A stretch of DNA of 64,000 bases from positions 1 through 64,000 of the forward strand of contig JASCPF010000010.1 of the NCBI GenBank assembly GCA_029959325.1. The letters run 5' to 3'. The translations under genes and the position numbers were made by a program. Source of the DNA: Microbacteriaceae bacterium PS02068 (lineage in GTDB: Bacteria > Actinomycetota > Actinomycetes > Actinomycetales > Microbacteriaceae). The notes under the pieces are model-generated. The model saw only the letters and a list, made by a program, of their open reading frames with translations. It had not been told where the DNA came from and did not search any database. Positions 33,018-42,365 of this stretch are shown here, one piece after another. Numbering within the stretch: the first letter of the stretch is position 1; each line of letters opens with the position of its first letter.

Positions 33018-34907
33018 TCACGCGCCCTCGGCCAGGGCGCGTCGCCGTGCGTCGAGGTCGCGCAGGCGCAGACGCACCGTGCGGCCGTCTTCCGAGTCGG
33101 GCGGCACCCGCTGGATCGCGCCCAGCAGCTCGCTCTTCTCACGCTCCAGTGCACGGATGCGCAGCTTTCGCGCGAGTCCTCGAGTGGATGCCAGCGCCTC
33201 GGCCTCGGTCAGCGCCGGAAAGCTCGCGGTGAGCAACTCGACGCCGAGCGAGCGGTACGGCTCACGCACGGACTCGACGGCGGTGGATGCCCATCCGATG
33301 CGCGATCGGTCGGGTTGCGCCTGCACCGACTGGCGCACGGCGTCGAGCGCCGCGATCTGCATCGGAAGGGCGAGCGCCTCGTCGATCTCACCTGCGTCGA
33401 TGAGATGGCCGTACTGCAGGATGCCCATCAGGGCATCGCGTTCGAGCGCGGCATCCGCCGTTCGCGGCAACGCCGCAATCGTGGCGCGGACGACGGTCGC
33501 GGGTTCGTGCCCGTCGGTGGGGCTCTCGGCGGGTGCGGGCGGGCCGCCCGGGCGATCCGCACTGCCCTCGGCACGTGCGTCCGCCGCGCGCGACATGCGC
33601 CCGGCGCGCTCGACCGCCGAACGCACCTCGGCGAGGTCGAGGCCGAGCTTGCGTGCGAGCACGCGCGTGTAGCCAGGGCGAAGCGACGTGTCGCGGATGT
33701 CGCTGACGATCGGCGCCGCCGCACGCAAGGCGCCGACGCGGCCTTCGACGGTCGCGAGATCGAACCCCGCGAGGCGTTGATCGATCACGAACTCGAACAT
33801 GGGCGCCTTGGCATCCATGAGGGCGCGCACCGCGGCATCCCCCTTGTTCAGCCGCAGGTCGCACGGGTCGAGTCCGTCCGGCGCGACGGCCACGTAGGTC
33901 TGCGCGGCGAACCGCTTCTCGTCGCCGAACGCACGCAGCGCCGCCTTCTGGCCGGCGGCATCGGGGTCGAAGGTGAACACGACCTCACCCGACGCCGAGT
34001 CGTCGCCCATCACGCGCCGGAGCACCGTGATGTGATCCGATCCGAAGGCCGTTCCACAGCTCGCGATGGCGGTCTCGACGCCGGCGAGGTGACACGCCAT
34101 CACGTCGGTGTAGCCCTCGACCACCACGACCCGATGCTCGCGCGAGATGTTCTTCTTCGCGAGGTCGAGGCCATACAGCACCTGCGCCTTCTTGTAGATC
34201 GGCGTCTCGGGGGTGTTCAGGTACTTCGGGCCCTTGTCATCGTCGTAGAGGCGCCGCGCACCGAACCCGATCGTCTGCCCGGTGACATCCCGGATCGGCC
34301 AGATGACGCGTCCTCGGAAGCGGTCGTAGACACCGCGCTGGCCCTGCGAGAGGATGCCTGCGGCCAGCAGTTCATCGTCGGTGTAGCCCTGCGACTTCAG
34401 CGCGTCGCGCGCACCGTTCCAGCCCTTCGGCGCGTAGCCGACGCCGAAGGCCGCCGCAGCGCCCGCATCGAAGCCCCGCTCGCCCAGGAAGCGGCGCGCG
34501 GCATCGGCTTCGGGTATCGCGAGCTGACTGCGGAACCACTCGGCCGCGGCGGTGTTCGCCTGGTACAGCCGGGTGCGGCCGCTCGTCTCGGGCGCCGCTC
34601 CCCCGTCTTCGTAGTGCAAGGCGTAGCCGATGCGCCCGGCGAGGCGTTCGACAGCCTCGGAGAACGACAGATGGTCCATCGCGCGCAGGAAGGAGTAGAC
34701 GTCGCCCGACTCACCGCACCCGAAGCAGTGGTAATAGCCGACCTGCGGCCGCACGTGGAAGCTCGGGCTGCGCTCGTCGTGGAAGGGGCAGAGCCCCTTG
34801 AGCGAGCCGACGCCGGCAGACTTCAGTGCGACGCGCTCGCCCACGATGTCGGCGATGTTGGTGCGCGCCTTGACCTCTTCGACGTCGGCCTGCGCGATGC
34901 GGGCCAT
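33018..34907 (-). CDS. dnaG: DNA primase
   Basis: A 629-residue enzyme making RNA primers for replication. The N-terminal CHC2 zinc finger is seen (Cys40, His43, Cys61, Cys64 in CPFH and HCFGC), then the RNA polymerase domain with the TOPRIM motifs VVVVEGYTDVMA and FDPDAAGQKA, and a C-terminal helical helicase-binding region after an Ala/Pro-rich linker. The ATG at 34907 overlaps the dgt stop by one base (TGATG); a longer form into dgt is rejected. It belongs to the dusB-dgt-dnaG operon. Confidence 0.96.
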   Translation of the reverse strand: MARIAQADVEEVKARTNIADIVGERVALKSAGVGSLKGLCPFHDERSPSFHVRPQVGYYHCFGCGESGDVYSFLRAMDHLSFSEAVERLAGRIGYALHYEDGGAAPETSGRTRLYQANTAAAEWFRSQLAIPEADAARRFLGERGFDAGAAAAFGVGYAPKGWNGARDALKSQGYTDDELLAAGILSQGQRGVYDRFRGRVIWPIRDVTGQTIGFGARRLYDDDKGPKYLNTPETPIYKKAQVLYGLDLAKKNISREHRVVVVEGYTDVMACHLAGVETAIASCGTAFGSDHITVLRRVMGDDSASGEVVFTFDPDAAGQKAALRAFGDEKRFAAQTYVAVAPDGLDPCDLRLNKGDAAVRALMDAKAPMFEFVIDQRLAGFDLATVEGRVGALRAAAPIVSDIRDTSLRPGYTRVLARKLGLDLAEVRSAVERAGRMSRAADARAEGSADRPGGPPAPAESPTDGHEPATVVRATIAALPRTADAALERDALMGILQYGHLIDAGEIDEALALPMQIAALDAVRQSVQAQPDRSRIGWASTAVESVREPYRSLGVELLTASFPALTEAEALASTRGLARKLRIRALEREKSELLGAIQRVPPDSEDGRTVRLRLRDLDARRRALAEGA

Positions 34908-36295
34908 CAGTGCCCCTCGAGCGGCCAGAGACCGTCGATCGGCTCGGGCAGCGCGAAGCTCGGGTGCGCGACGGACCGGCCGTCGCTCGACCACAAGCCC
35001 AGCTCGCGAAGATCGACGGGGCCGATCAGGCGGGCGTGCCACTCGATCGCGAAGCGGTCGGTGAGGCTCGCGACCTGATCGACGACCACGCGGCGGCGCG
35101 CGGCGTCGGTCTCGGCGACGCGGAAGTCCTCGGCGTGCAGACGATCAAGGTGCTCGGGTCGATCCCACAGCGCGCTCGCGATCCGCTTCAGCACGCGGCG
35201 CTGCTCTTTGTAGAGGCCCTTCCGACCGTCGATCGAGACCACGAAAGCGCCGATGATGCCCTTCAGCACCGCCATCTCGGCCTCGACGATCCGGGGAACG
35301 ACCACGCGGCCACGATAACGAGTGAGCGCGGGAGCCGTGTAGTGCTCGCGGGTCGCGGTCGTCGCAGCGCGCGCGAAGCGCCCGATGAGGTCGGAGGTGA
35401 GGTTCTTCAGCCCGGCGACGGCGGCGCGGTCGCCCGCGAACGAGGTGAGCCAGTCAGGAAGCCGCGTGAGGCGATAGAGGGCGTCTTCCAGTTCGTCGCG
35501 GCGGAAGCCGTAGCCCACCCAGCTCTGGATGGCGGTCAGCAGCGCCTCGCGCTCGCGCGGGTCGCTGAGCCGTGCCGGGTCGAGATAGCCGTTGAGGACC
35601 GCGTCTTCGAAGTCGTGCACCGAATAGGCGATGTCGTCGGAGAGGTCCATGACCTCGGCCTCGATGCACCGCAGACGCCCGGGAGCCCCCTCGCGCATCC
35701 AGTGGAACAGCGGCTCGTCGTCGGGGTAGACCCCGAATTTGTCGCGTCCGCCCGGGTCGGGCACAGCGTGCTCGACCGTCCACGGGTACTTGCACGTGGC
35801 ATCGAGACTCGCACGGGTGAGGTTCAGGCCGACGCTGCGGCCCGAGGCATCCACGACCTTCGGCTCGAGCCGCGAGAGGATCCGCAGCGTCTGCGCGTTG
35901 CCCTCGAACCCGCCGATGCTCTCGGCCCATTCGTTGAGCGCCCGCTCCCCGTTGTGTCCGAACGGGGGATGCCCGATGTCGTGGCTGAGGCACGCGGTGT
36001 CGACGACATCGGGCGACAGCTCGAGGGCGATCGCGAGCTCGCGGCCGACCTGTGCGACTTCGAGCGAGTGGGTGAGGCGGTTGCGCGCGAAGTCGGCGGG
36101 GCTGGCGGGGCTGAGCACCTGAGTCTTGGATGCCAGACGGCGCAGCGCCGCCGAATGCAGAACCCGGGCGCGGTCGCGCGCGAAGCTGTCGCGCTGCGAG
36201 CGGTGGGTCTCGGTGAGAAAGCGTTCCGCGTCGTGATCGTCATAGCCCGCGGGCCGGCCGGGTGCGACGCCGACTCCGCCGCCGTCACCCGCCAC
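34907..36295 (-). CDS. dgt: Deoxyguanosinetriphosphate triphosphohydrolase (HD-domain dNTPase)
   Basis: A 462-residue dNTP triphosphohydrolase releasing tripolyphosphate. HD-domain metal ligands are visible in NRLTHSLEVAQ and ACLSHDIGHPPFGHNGE; later DLSDDIAYSVHDFED supplies the further Asp. The gene between dusB and dnaG is the standard actinobacterial order. The start is uncertain: GTG at 36295 (11-nt overlap with dusB) gives the normal length, while an ATG at 36331 would add 12 residues. Translationally coupled to dnaG. Confidence 0.93.
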   Translation of the reverse strand: MAGDGGGVGVAPGRPAGYDDHDAERFLTETHRSQRDSFARDRARVLHSAALRRLASKTQVLSPASPADFARNRLTHSLEVAQVGRELAIALELSPDVVDTACLSHDIGHPPFGHNGERALNEWAESIGGFEGNAQTLRILSRLEPKVVDASGRSVGLNLTRASLDATCKYPWTVEHAVPDPGGRDKFGVYPDDEPLFHWMREGAPGRLRCIEAEVMDLSDDIAYSVHDFEDAVLNGYLDPARLSDPREREALLTAIQSWVGYGFRRDELEDALYRLTRLPDWLTSFAGDRAAVAGLKNLTSDLIGRFARAATTATREHYTAPALTRYRGRVVVPRIVEAEMAVLKGIIGAFVVSIDGRKGLYKEQRRVLKRIASALWDRPEHLDRLHAEDFRVAETDAARRRVVVDQVASLTDRFAIEWHARLIGPVDLRELGLWSSDGRSVAHPSFALPEPIDGLWPLEGH

Positions 36296-37466
36296 TGGTG
36301 TCCAACTCGGCGTCGGCGAGGGTGCGGGCATCGTCGTGGTGCATCTCGCGGGAGTTGAGCCAGCCGTCCGGAAGCGCGGGGCGCTTCGGTGTGCCCGCGC
36401 GACCGCGCTGACCCTCCGCAGCGGCACCAGGGTAGGGCGCTGCGAGGTCCATCGTGGCGAGCAGATCGTCGATCTCGGCGAGCGTCGACGCGGTGGCCAG
36501 CGCCGCGCGCGTGTCACCGCCGACGGGGTATCCCTTGAAGTACCAGGCGACGTGCTTGCGAATGTCTCGGCATCCACGCCCCTCGTCCTCGAAGAACTCG
36601 ACGAGCAGCTCGGCGTGCCGACGGAACGCACCTGCGACGAACCCGAGCGTGGCGTCGGGGCGGATGCCCGGCGCACCGAACGCGGCCGCGAGGTCGCCGA
36701 ACAGCCAGGGCCGGCCGAGGCAGCCGCGCCCGACGACCACGCCGTCGCAGCCGGTCTCGGCCATCATCCGCACGGCGTCTTCGCCCGACCAGATGTCGCC
36801 GTTGCCGAGCACGGGAACGCTCGTGACGGCCTGCTTGAGCTGCGCGATCGCCGCCCAGTCGGCCTGGCCCGAGTAGAACTCCGATGCGGTACGGGCGTGC
36901 AGCGCGACCGCGGCGACCCCGGCGTCTTCGGCAATGCGGCCGGCGTCGAGGAAGGTCAGGTGATCGGGGTCGATGCCCTTGCGCATCTTCACCGTGAGGG
37001 GCACATCACCCGCGGCGCGCGCCGCGCGAGTGACGATCTCGCGGAAGAGATCGGTCTTCCAGGGCAGAGCTGCTCCCCCGCCCTTGCGCGTGACCTTCGG
37101 CACGGGGCATCCGAAGTTCAGGTCGATGTGGTCGGCGCGGTCTTCGTCGACGAGCAGCCGCACGGCGGCCTCGGTCGTCGCCGGATCGACGCCGTACAGC
37201 TGGATCGAGCGCGGCGTCTCAGACTCGTGGTGGGTGATGAGGCGCATCGTCGTCGCGTTGCGCTCGACGAGGGCCCGCGTCGTGATCATCTCGCTGACAT
37301 AGAGACCGGCGCCGTACTCGCGGCAGAGCCGGCGGAATGCGGTGTTCGTGATGCCCGCCATCGGTGCCAGAACGACGGGCGCATCGAGCGTGATGGGGCC
37401 GATCCGCAACGCAGGAACAGCGGCCGCCGGAGTTGCGGTCGGTGCGGGAGCGGCGATCGTGGACAT
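36285..37466 (-). CDS. dusB: tRNA-dihydrouridine synthase
   Basis: A 393-residue flavoprotein reducing uridine to dihydrouridine in tRNA D-loops. The FMN barrel begins with APMAGITNTAFRRL; the catalytic Cys is in NFGCPVPKVTRKGGGAAL; HARTASEFYSGQADW and GNGDIWS with VGRGCLGRPW complete the Dus pattern. The start at 37466 has GGAGAGG adjacent; an ATG three codons upstream (37475) is the alternative. The C-terminal about 40 residues after PYPGAAAEG are an extension beyond the usual Dus fold. It is first gene of dusB-dgt-dnaG. Confidence 0.94.
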   Translation of the reverse strand: MSTIAAPAPTATPAAAVPALRIGPITLDAPVVLAPMAGITNTAFRRLCREYGAGLYVSEMITTRALVERNATTMRLITHHESETPRSIQLYGVDPATTEAAVRLLVDEDRADHIDLNFGCPVPKVTRKGGGAALPWKTDLFREIVTRAARAAGDVPLTVKMRKGIDPDHLTFLDAGRIAEDAGVAAVALHARTASEFYSGQADWAAIAQLKQAVTSVPVLGNGDIWSGEDAVRMMAETGCDGVVVGRGCLGRPWLFGDLAAAFGAPGIRPDATLGFVAGAFRRHAELLVEFFEDEGRGCRDIRKHVAWYFKGYPVGGDTRAALATASTLAEIDDLLATMDLAAPYPGAAAEGQRGRAGTPKRPALPDGWLNSREMHHDDARTLADAELDTSGG

Positions 37467-37515
37467 CCTCTCCATTCTCCCAGACTCCCGCGCCCCTGGC
37501 CGCCGTGTGCGGGCC

Positions 37516-37521
37516 TATCGT
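37516..37521 (+). promoter_or_regulatory. -10 element of a leaderless transcript (glutathione peroxidase)
   Basis: TATCGT, 7 nt, ATG at 37529; no Shine-Dalgarno sequence. Confidence 0.55.
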
Positions 37522-37528
37522 GGACAAC

Positions 37529-38032
37529 ATGGCTGACACGCTCACTGTGGATATCCGCGACATTCCCTTCCACGGCGCTGACGGCGCCGAGCGCACGCTC
37601 GCCGAGTTCGGCGACAAGGCGCTGCTCATCGTCAACGTGGCATCCAGATGCGGTCTCACGCCGCAGTACGAACAGCTCGAGCAGCTGCAGAAGACCTACG
37701 GCGAACGGGGCCTGCAGGTCATCGGATTCCCGTGCAACCAGTTCATGGGTCAAGAGCCCGGGTCGATGGACGAGATCCTCGAGTACTGCTCGGTGACGTA
37801 CGGCGTGACCTTCCCGGTGGTCGACAAGATCAGGGTGAACGGCTCGCACGCCGCGCCCCTCTACAAGGCGCTCAAGAAGGCGAAGAACCCCGAGGGTGCC
37901 AAGGGCCCCATCCTGTGGAACTTCGAGAAGTTCCTCGTCACGCCGGACGGCGCGGTGCACCGGTTCCGCCCGCAGACGAAGCCGGATGCCCCGGAGGTCA
38001 TCGCGGCGATCGAAGCGAGCCTGCCCGCCTGA
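37529..38032 (+). CDS. Glutathione peroxidase family thiol peroxidase
   Basis: A 167-residue protein of the GPx fold. The peroxidatic Cys41 is in NVASRCGLT, followed by GFPCNQFMGQEPG (Gln71) and WNFEKFLV (Trp130-Asn131), the catalytic tetrad. In actinobacteria, which lack glutathione, such enzymes are usually thioredoxin-dependent. Cys69 and Cys87 are candidates for the resolving cysteine. The ATG at 37529 gives the normal length; upstream in-frame starts are in the dusB promoter region. Confidence 0.94.
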   Translation: MADTLTVDIRDIPFHGADGAERTLAEFGDKALLIVNVASRCGLTPQYEQLEQLQKTYGERGLQVIGFPCNQFMGQEPGSMDEILEYCSVTYGVTFPVVDKIRVNGSHAAPLYKALKKAKNPEGAKGPILWNFEKFLVTPDGAVHRFRPQTKPDAPEVIAAIEASLPA

Positions 38033-38068
38033 GCCGATCGGGTCGGCTGCGGCGGGCAGGCGTCGCGA

Positions 38069-39106
38069 TCAGTGGGTGGGTTCGACGGGCGCGTCGGTCG
38101 GACCCGACACCGGCGGTGCCTGGGGCGCCGTCGCGGGCTGTGCGGGAGCCGCCGCGGGCTGTGCGGGAGCCGCGGCGGGCGGCACCGGGGCGCCGCCGTA
38201 TGCCGGAACGGGCTGTTCTGCCGCGGGCTGTGCCGGAGCGGGCTGCAGGGGTGCGTTCGGGTCGAACGGCTCGGCAGATCCTTCGCGACGCACGCGGGCG
38301 GCCGCCCGGAAGTACTGCACGACGCTGAAGATCGTGAGCAGGGCGCCTGCCGCGAGCGGGTACCAGAAGACTCGATAGGTGTAGTTGCCCGAGGCATCCG
38401 GCTGCGCGAAGACGACCTGGAAGAACGGGACGGCCGCGCCGATGACGAAGACGGCCGCCCACAGGACCACCATCCAGCGCAGGCGCTTCAGCGAGGCTTG
38501 CTGGACCTTGCCCTTCTTGTTCTCGGTGGCCGGCAGCAGACCCGTCTGCTTGCGCGTCAGCAGTGCGAACAGCAGCGCGAGGATGAGGAGCACGACGGCG
38601 ACGATCAAGACGATCAGCCAGCCGATGTATGACGGATCTCCTGCCGTCTTCAGGTACGTGTTGTACTCGTCGGCCGTGGCGTCGTAGGCATCGAACGCCG
38701 CGCCCAGATCGGTCTCGGCCTGAGTGAGCGCGGTGGAGTCCTGGCTCGTGAATGCATCGGCGATGGCCGTCGAGGCATCCGCCATCTTGCCGGACTCATC
38801 GGCGAACCGGCCCGCGAAGCGAGCGACGTCGCCGTCTGTCGCGTCGGCAATGCTCTGGAAGTCGGTCTGGGCGGTCTGCGCGTCGCTCGTGAAGGTCTGC
38901 GCTGCCGCGAGAACCTCCTCGTTCGAGGTCGTCTGATCCGAGTACACCGAAATGAACGCGTCGACCGCGGTGGAAAGCGTACTGTCGACCGCCGTGAGGT
39001 CGTCGTTCGAATCCGCCCAGGCGGCCGTCGGAATGCCGATCACCATCAGCAGCGCCACTACTACCGCCGTGATCGCGTTCGTGCCGCGCCGGGTCGTCAA
39101 AGCCAT
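38069..39106 (-). CDS. Membrane protein with extracytoplasmic helical domain and Pro-rich tail, unknown
   Basis: A 345-residue protein: signal-anchor or signal peptide (1-31, cleavage possible after AWADS), a helical acidic region (about 32-155) resembling coiled-coil sensor stalks, three more transmembrane helices (about 161-184, 211-233, 247-268), and a C-terminal tail of about 70 residues made mostly of Pro, Ala and Gln. No recognised family. The ATG at 39106 has AGGAGAGA 5-8 nt upstream. It is convergent with the peroxidase gene. Confidence 0.78.
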   Translation of the reverse strand: MALTTRRGTNAITAVVVALLMVIGIPTAAWADSNDDLTAVDSTLSTAVDAFISVYSDQTTSNEEVLAAAQTFTSDAQTAQTDFQSIADATDGDVARFAGRFADESGKMADASTAIADAFTSQDSTALTQAETDLGAAFDAYDATADEYNTYLKTAGDPSYIGWLIVLIVAVVLLILALLFALLTRKQTGLLPATENKKGKVQQASLKRLRWMVVLWAAVFVIGAAVPFFQVVFAQPDASGNYTYRVFWYPLAAGALLTIFSVVQYFRAAARVRREGSAEPFDPNAPLQPAPAQPAAEQPVPAYGGAPVPPAAAPAQPAAAPAQPATAPQAPPVSGPTDAPVEPTH

Positions 39107-39220
39107 CGGTCTCTCCTCTGGGGCCAGCGTGCCCCGGTCGTCGCGGCACACACCGCTGTCCGACTCTATGGCATGGCTATGACCCCGGCGAAGTCGACGG
39201 CGGCGAGCTCGTGCGACCGC

Positions 39221-39886
39221 TCAGGCGGTCTGCTTCTCCGCCCAGACCTGGCGCGCGATCTGCGCGAACGCCTCGGGCGGCTGCGCGCCGCTGACGCCGT
39301 ACTTGCCGTCGATGACGAAGAACGGCACTCCCTGGATGCCATAGGCCTGCGCCTGCGCCTGATCGGCGCGCACGTCGGCGAGATGCCTGTCCGACTCGAG
39401 GGCCTCGCGCGCGGCATCTGCGTCGAGACCCGCCTCGCTCGCGAGGGCGACGAGGTCGTCGACCCGGCCCACGTGGCGACCTTCGGTGAAGTACGCCGAC
39501 ATGAGCCGCTCCGTGACCTCGTGCTGGGCGCCCTGCGCCTTCGCGAAGTGCAGCAGCTCATGCGCCTTCACCGTGTTGGTGTGCTTGAGCAGGTCGAAGC
39601 GGTACTCGAGCCCTGCGTTCGCGGCCACGCCCGTGACGGTCTCGAGCATCTCGCGGACGCCCTCGCGAGGCATCCCCTTGTGTCCGGCGAGGAAGTCGAC
39701 CTCGTCACCATCGAAGTCGACCGGGGTGTCGGGAGAGAGCTCGAACGAGTGGAAGACCACCTCGACCTCGGGCGCGTCGTCGTCCGACTGCGCGTCGGCG
39801 AGGCCCTTCTCGAGATTGCGCTTGCCGATGTAGCACCACGGGCAGGCGATATCGCTCCATACGTCGATCTTGATTGCGTCTGTCAC
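39221..39886 (-). CDS. DsbA-family oxidoreductase (FrnE-like)
   Basis: A 221-residue cytoplasmic thioredoxin-fold protein. The active site is CPWC (residues 15-18) in WSDIACPWCYIGKRNLEKGL, the late cis-Pro is in GIQGVPFFVIDGKYGVSGAQ, and the inserted helical domain lies between. There is no signal peptide, so it is of the FrnE/2-hydroxychromene isomerase-like DsbA subgroup. The GTG at 39886 is preferred, with CCCAGG just upstream; an ATG at 39913 is possible. The longer in-frame reading into uppS is an artefact. Confidence 0.9.
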   Translation of the reverse strand: MTDAIKIDVWSDIACPWCYIGKRNLEKGLADAQSDDDAPEVEVVFHSFELSPDTPVDFDGDEVDFLAGHKGMPREGVREMLETVTGVAANAGLEYRFDLLKHTNTVKAHELLHFAKAQGAQHEVTERLMSAYFTEGRHVGRVDDLVALASEAGLDADAAREALESDRHLADVRADQAQAQAYGIQGVPFFVIDGKYGVSGAQPPEAFAQIARQVWAEKQTA

Positions 39887-39932
39887 ACCTGGGACAACCG
39901 CGGGCGGTCGCATCGGTATTCCCGACCCCCTG

Positions 39933-39965
39933 CGTTTCGACTCGCTTCGCTCGCTCAACGACCGG
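39933..39965. repeat. Dispersed repeat at the uppS 3' end
   Basis: The minus strand reads CCGGTCGTTGAGCGAGCGAA followed by GCGAGTCGAAACG. From memory, this resembles an intergenic repeat found in Microbacterium and relatives, often downstream of genes. The TGA of uppS (39955-39957) is inside it and the last residues SGR come from it. Confidence 0.75.
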
Positions 39966-40767
39966 AAGATGTCGGCGTATCGATGGCGCCGCCGAAGCGA
40001 CGGTTGCGGCCCTGGTAGAGGTCGATCGCGTGCCACAGATCGGTGCGAGAGAAATCGGGCCACAGCGTGTCGAGGAACACCATCTCGGCGTAGGCCGACT
40101 CCCACAGCAGGAAGTTCGAGGTGCGCTGCTCGCCGCTCGAGCGAAGGAAGAGATCCACGTCGGGCATATCGGGCACGTAGAGGTGCCTGCGCAGCGTCTT
40201 CTCGGTGATCGCCGACGGCTTGAGCCTTCCGGCGGCGATCTGCTCGCCCATCGCGCGCATCGCGTCGATGATCTCGTGGCGCCCGCCGTAGTTGATGCAC
40301 ATCGTGAGGGTCAGAGTGGTGTTCTCGCGCGTCAGCTGCTCGGCGACCTGCAGCTCCTTGATGACCGAGCCCCACAGCCGCGGCTTGCGCCCCGCCCAGC
40401 GGATGCGGACGTCCCATTCGTTGAGCTGGTCGCGGCGGCGGTGCAGGACGTCGCGGTTGTACCCCATGAGGAACCGCACCTCGTCGGGCGAGCGCGCCCA
40501 GTTCTCGGTCGAGAACGCGTAGACGCTCAGGTGCTTCACGCCCGCCTGGATCGCCCCCGCGACCACGTCGAGCAGCACCTCTTCGCCGGCCCGGTGGCCC
40601 TCGATGCGGGTGAGGCCCTGGCGGTTCGCCCAGCGACCGTTGCCGTCCATGACGATCGCGATGTGCTCGGGAACGCCGCCGCGCGGAAAGGTCGGCGGCT
40701 GCAGGCCGGTCCAGTCGAGCGGGCGGTAGGGCACCGCGTCGCGGTGCGTGTAGGGCTTCGGGGTCAC
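39955..40767 (-). CDS. uppS: Isoprenyl (undecaprenyl/decaprenyl) diphosphate synthase
   Basis: A 270-residue cis-prenyltransferase making the lipid carrier for cell-wall precursors. The catalytic motif is [15 protein letters not shown] (Asp41), then [36 protein letters not shown], all family signatures. The GTG at 40767 overlaps the recO stop by 4 nt (GTGA). The stop codon and final residues fall in a dispersed repeat. The recO-uppS pair is typical of actinobacteria. Confidence 0.96.
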   Translation of the reverse strand: MTPKPYTHRDAVPYRPLDWTGLQPPTFPRGGVPEHIAIVMDGNGRWANRQGLTRIEGHRAGEEVLLDVVAGAIQAGVKHLSVYAFSTENWARSPDEVRFLMGYNRDVLHRRRDQLNEWDVRIRWAGRKPRLWGSVIKELQVAEQLTRENTTLTLTMCINYGGRHEIIDAMRAMGEQIAAGRLKPSAITEKTLRRHLYVPDMPDVDLFLRSSGEQRTSNFLLWESAYAEMVFLDTLWPDFSRTDLWHAIDLYQGRNRRFGGAIDTPTSSGR

Positions 40768-41492
40768 CGGCGCTTCTCCAGGTGGGACAGCGAGCGGATG
40801 CCACGCTCGAGGTGATACTGCGTATAGGCGGCGACCAGACCGGACGCGGCTGCCGAGGTACTCTCGGCCGCGGCATCCACCTCGTCCCACTCCCCCGCGA
40901 TCAGCGATCTGAGCAGGTCGCGCGTCTCGGGACGCACGCGTGCCGAGCCGGCCGGTGCGCAGTCGCCGCAGATGCTGCCGCCGAGCTGCGCGACGAACCA
41001 GTCGTGCGGGCCGACGGTGCCGCAGCGGGCGCACTCGTCGAGCGCCGGCGCCCAGCCCGAGAGGGCCATCGCGCGCAGCAGGTACGAGTCGAGCACCGAT
41101 CGCGGCGCATGGGCACCCTGCGACAGCGTGCGCAGGCCCCCGACGAGCAGCAGGTATTGCTGCGGAGTGGCCTCCGCCTCGTTCAGCCGGTCGGCGGTCT
41201 CGACCATCGCGTGCGCCGACGTGTAGCGGTCGTAGTCGGCCGCGATCGGGGCGCCGTACGAACCGAGCGACTCGGCCTGCTGCACGATGTCGAGCGTGCG
41301 GCCCTGGTACAGCTGCACGTCGGCGACCATGAACGGCTCGAGCCGCGCGCCGAAGCGCGACGAGGTGCGCCGCACGCCCTTGGCGACCGCGCGCACCTTG
41401 CCGTGACGGCGGCTGAGCATCGTCACGATGCGGTCCGCCTCCCCGAGCTTGTGGGTACGCAGGACCACGACCTCGTCGCGGTATGTCGGCAC
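40764..41492 (-). CDS. recO: DNA repair protein RecO
   Basis: A 242-residue recombination mediator loading RecA on SSB-coated DNA. The N-terminal OB fold begins [19 protein letters not shown], then a helical region and a zinc finger (CARC about residue 155 and CGDC about 179). The GTG at 41492 follows minus-strand GATAAT by 6 nt, so the mRNA is probably leaderless. It is coupled to uppS downstream. The start region forms a perfect inverted repeat with the divergent TRIC gene. Confidence 0.94.
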   Translation of the reverse strand: MPTYRDEVVVLRTHKLGEADRIVTMLSRRHGKVRAVAKGVRRTSSRFGARLEPFMVADVQLYQGRTLDIVQQAESLGSYGAPIAADYDRYTSAHAMVETADRLNEAEATPQQYLLLVGGLRTLSQGAHAPRSVLDSYLLRAMALSGWAPALDECARCGTVGPHDWFVAQLGGSICGDCAPAGSARVRPETRDLLRSLIAGEWDEVDAAAESTSAAASGLVAAYTQYHLERGIRSLSHLEKRR

Positions 41493-41572
41493 CCGTCCAT
41501 TATCGTCGGTGGCGGCGACACGGGGCGGGGTGACACGGGGTCGCCCGCTGCACTGGCGAGAATGGACGGGTG
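41490..41572. repeat. 12-bp perfect inverted repeat spanning both start sites (recO / TRIC gene)
   Basis: CACCCGTCCATT (41490-41501) and AATGGACGGGTG (41561-41572) are exact reverse complements. Each includes the GTG start codon of its gene and the 9 nt before it. The -10 sequences are GATAAT for recO (41499-41504) and the weaker GAGAAT for the channel gene (41558-41563). Confidence 0.8.
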
Positions 41573-42256
41573 ACCGAACCCGTCTTCGTCATCCCGCTCT
41601 GGGCCGACCTCACCGCCGTCGGACTCGGCGGCGTGCAGGGTGCCCTGTTCGCGTCGGGGTTCCTCGGTCAGCGCCGGCTCGACCTGCTCGGTGTCGCGAT
41701 CATCGGCATCGTGATGGGCATGGGCGGCGGTCTCATCCGCGACCTGCTGCTGAACGTGAGCCCGACCACGCTGCAGAGCAACTGGTACCTGATCACCGCG
41801 ACGGCTGCGGCACTGGTCGGCATGCTGCTCGCGAACATCTTCCGGCGGCTCAACGGGGTGATCGTCGCACTGGATGCCATCGTCATCGGCCTCTTCGGAG
41901 CCTTCGGCACCTCAAAGGCGCTAGTGCTCGGCCTGCCGGTCGTGCCTGCGGTGTTCGTCGGGGTGTGCGCGGCCGTCGGCGGAGGCATCCTGCGCGACGT
42001 CATCGTGGGGCTTCCGGTCGCCGTCATGCACGTGGGGTCGCTGTACGCCGTCGCCGCCGCGGCCGGCTGCGCCGTACTCGCCGCGGCGACCGCGCTGGGC
42101 GCGCCGATCGCGGCCGGCGCGGTGGCGTGCGTCATCGTGACCGCGGTGATCCGGCTGCTCGCGGTGATCTTCGACATCTCGCTGCCCGAGCAGCGCGCGC
42201 TGCACCGTCGCAAGGTCGCGATCGAGACCTCGGCGATCCCGATCATCAAGCCCTGA
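41570..42256 (+). CDS. TRIC (trimeric intracellular cation channel) family protein
   Basis: A 228-residue membrane protein with about seven helices in two three-helix repeats, each carrying the family motif: [11 protein letters not shown] and [11 protein letters not shown]. Prokaryotic TRIC proteins (formerly UPF0126) form trimeric K+ channels. The GTG start at 41570 follows GAGAAT-N6, giving a leaderless mRNA. A Gly-rich interface and basic C-terminal tail are normal for the family. Confidence 0.92.
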   Translation: MTEPVFVIPLWADLTAVGLGGVQGALFASGFLGQRRLDLLGVAIIGIVMGMGGGLIRDLLLNVSPTTLQSNWYLITATAAALVGMLLANIFRRLNGVIVALDAIVIGLFGAFGTSKALVLGLPVVPAVFVGVCAAVGGGILRDVIVGLPVAVMHVGSLYAVAAAAGCAVLAAATALGAPIAAGAVACVIVTAVIRLLAVIFDISLPEQRALHRRKVAIETSAIPIIKP

Positions 42257-42292
42257 CCCGCGGGCGCGGACCGGCGCGGCGGGGCCCTTCCC

Positions 42293-42365
42293 GGTGAGAC
42301 CCGCTCAGGGCGCCGAAACCCGGTGTTTCGGCGCGGGGTTTCGGCGCGTGGAGGCGGTCTCAGCG
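42293..42365. repeat. Long palindromic element, copy 1
   Basis: About 73 bp. Outer arms are TGAGACC and GGTCTCA, then a mismatch block, a partially paired CTC/GAG spacer, and an inner stem CGCCGAAACCC with GGGTTTCGGCG. The TGA of the adjacent minus-strand gene (42360-42362) is part of the right outer arm. It lies 36 bp after the convergent TRIC gene. Confidence 0.85.

Noticed and set aside
32160-35078. A 972-codon plus-strand frame across tRNA-side, ABC and dnaG genes
   Set aside because: It crosses two real minus-strand genes and encodes Arg/His/Asp-rich sequence with no domain.
39221-40876. An apparent fusion of the DsbA-like protein with upstream sequence
   Set aside because: The first 320 codons read uppS in the wrong frame. 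The DsbA domain begins at 39886 with a normal length.
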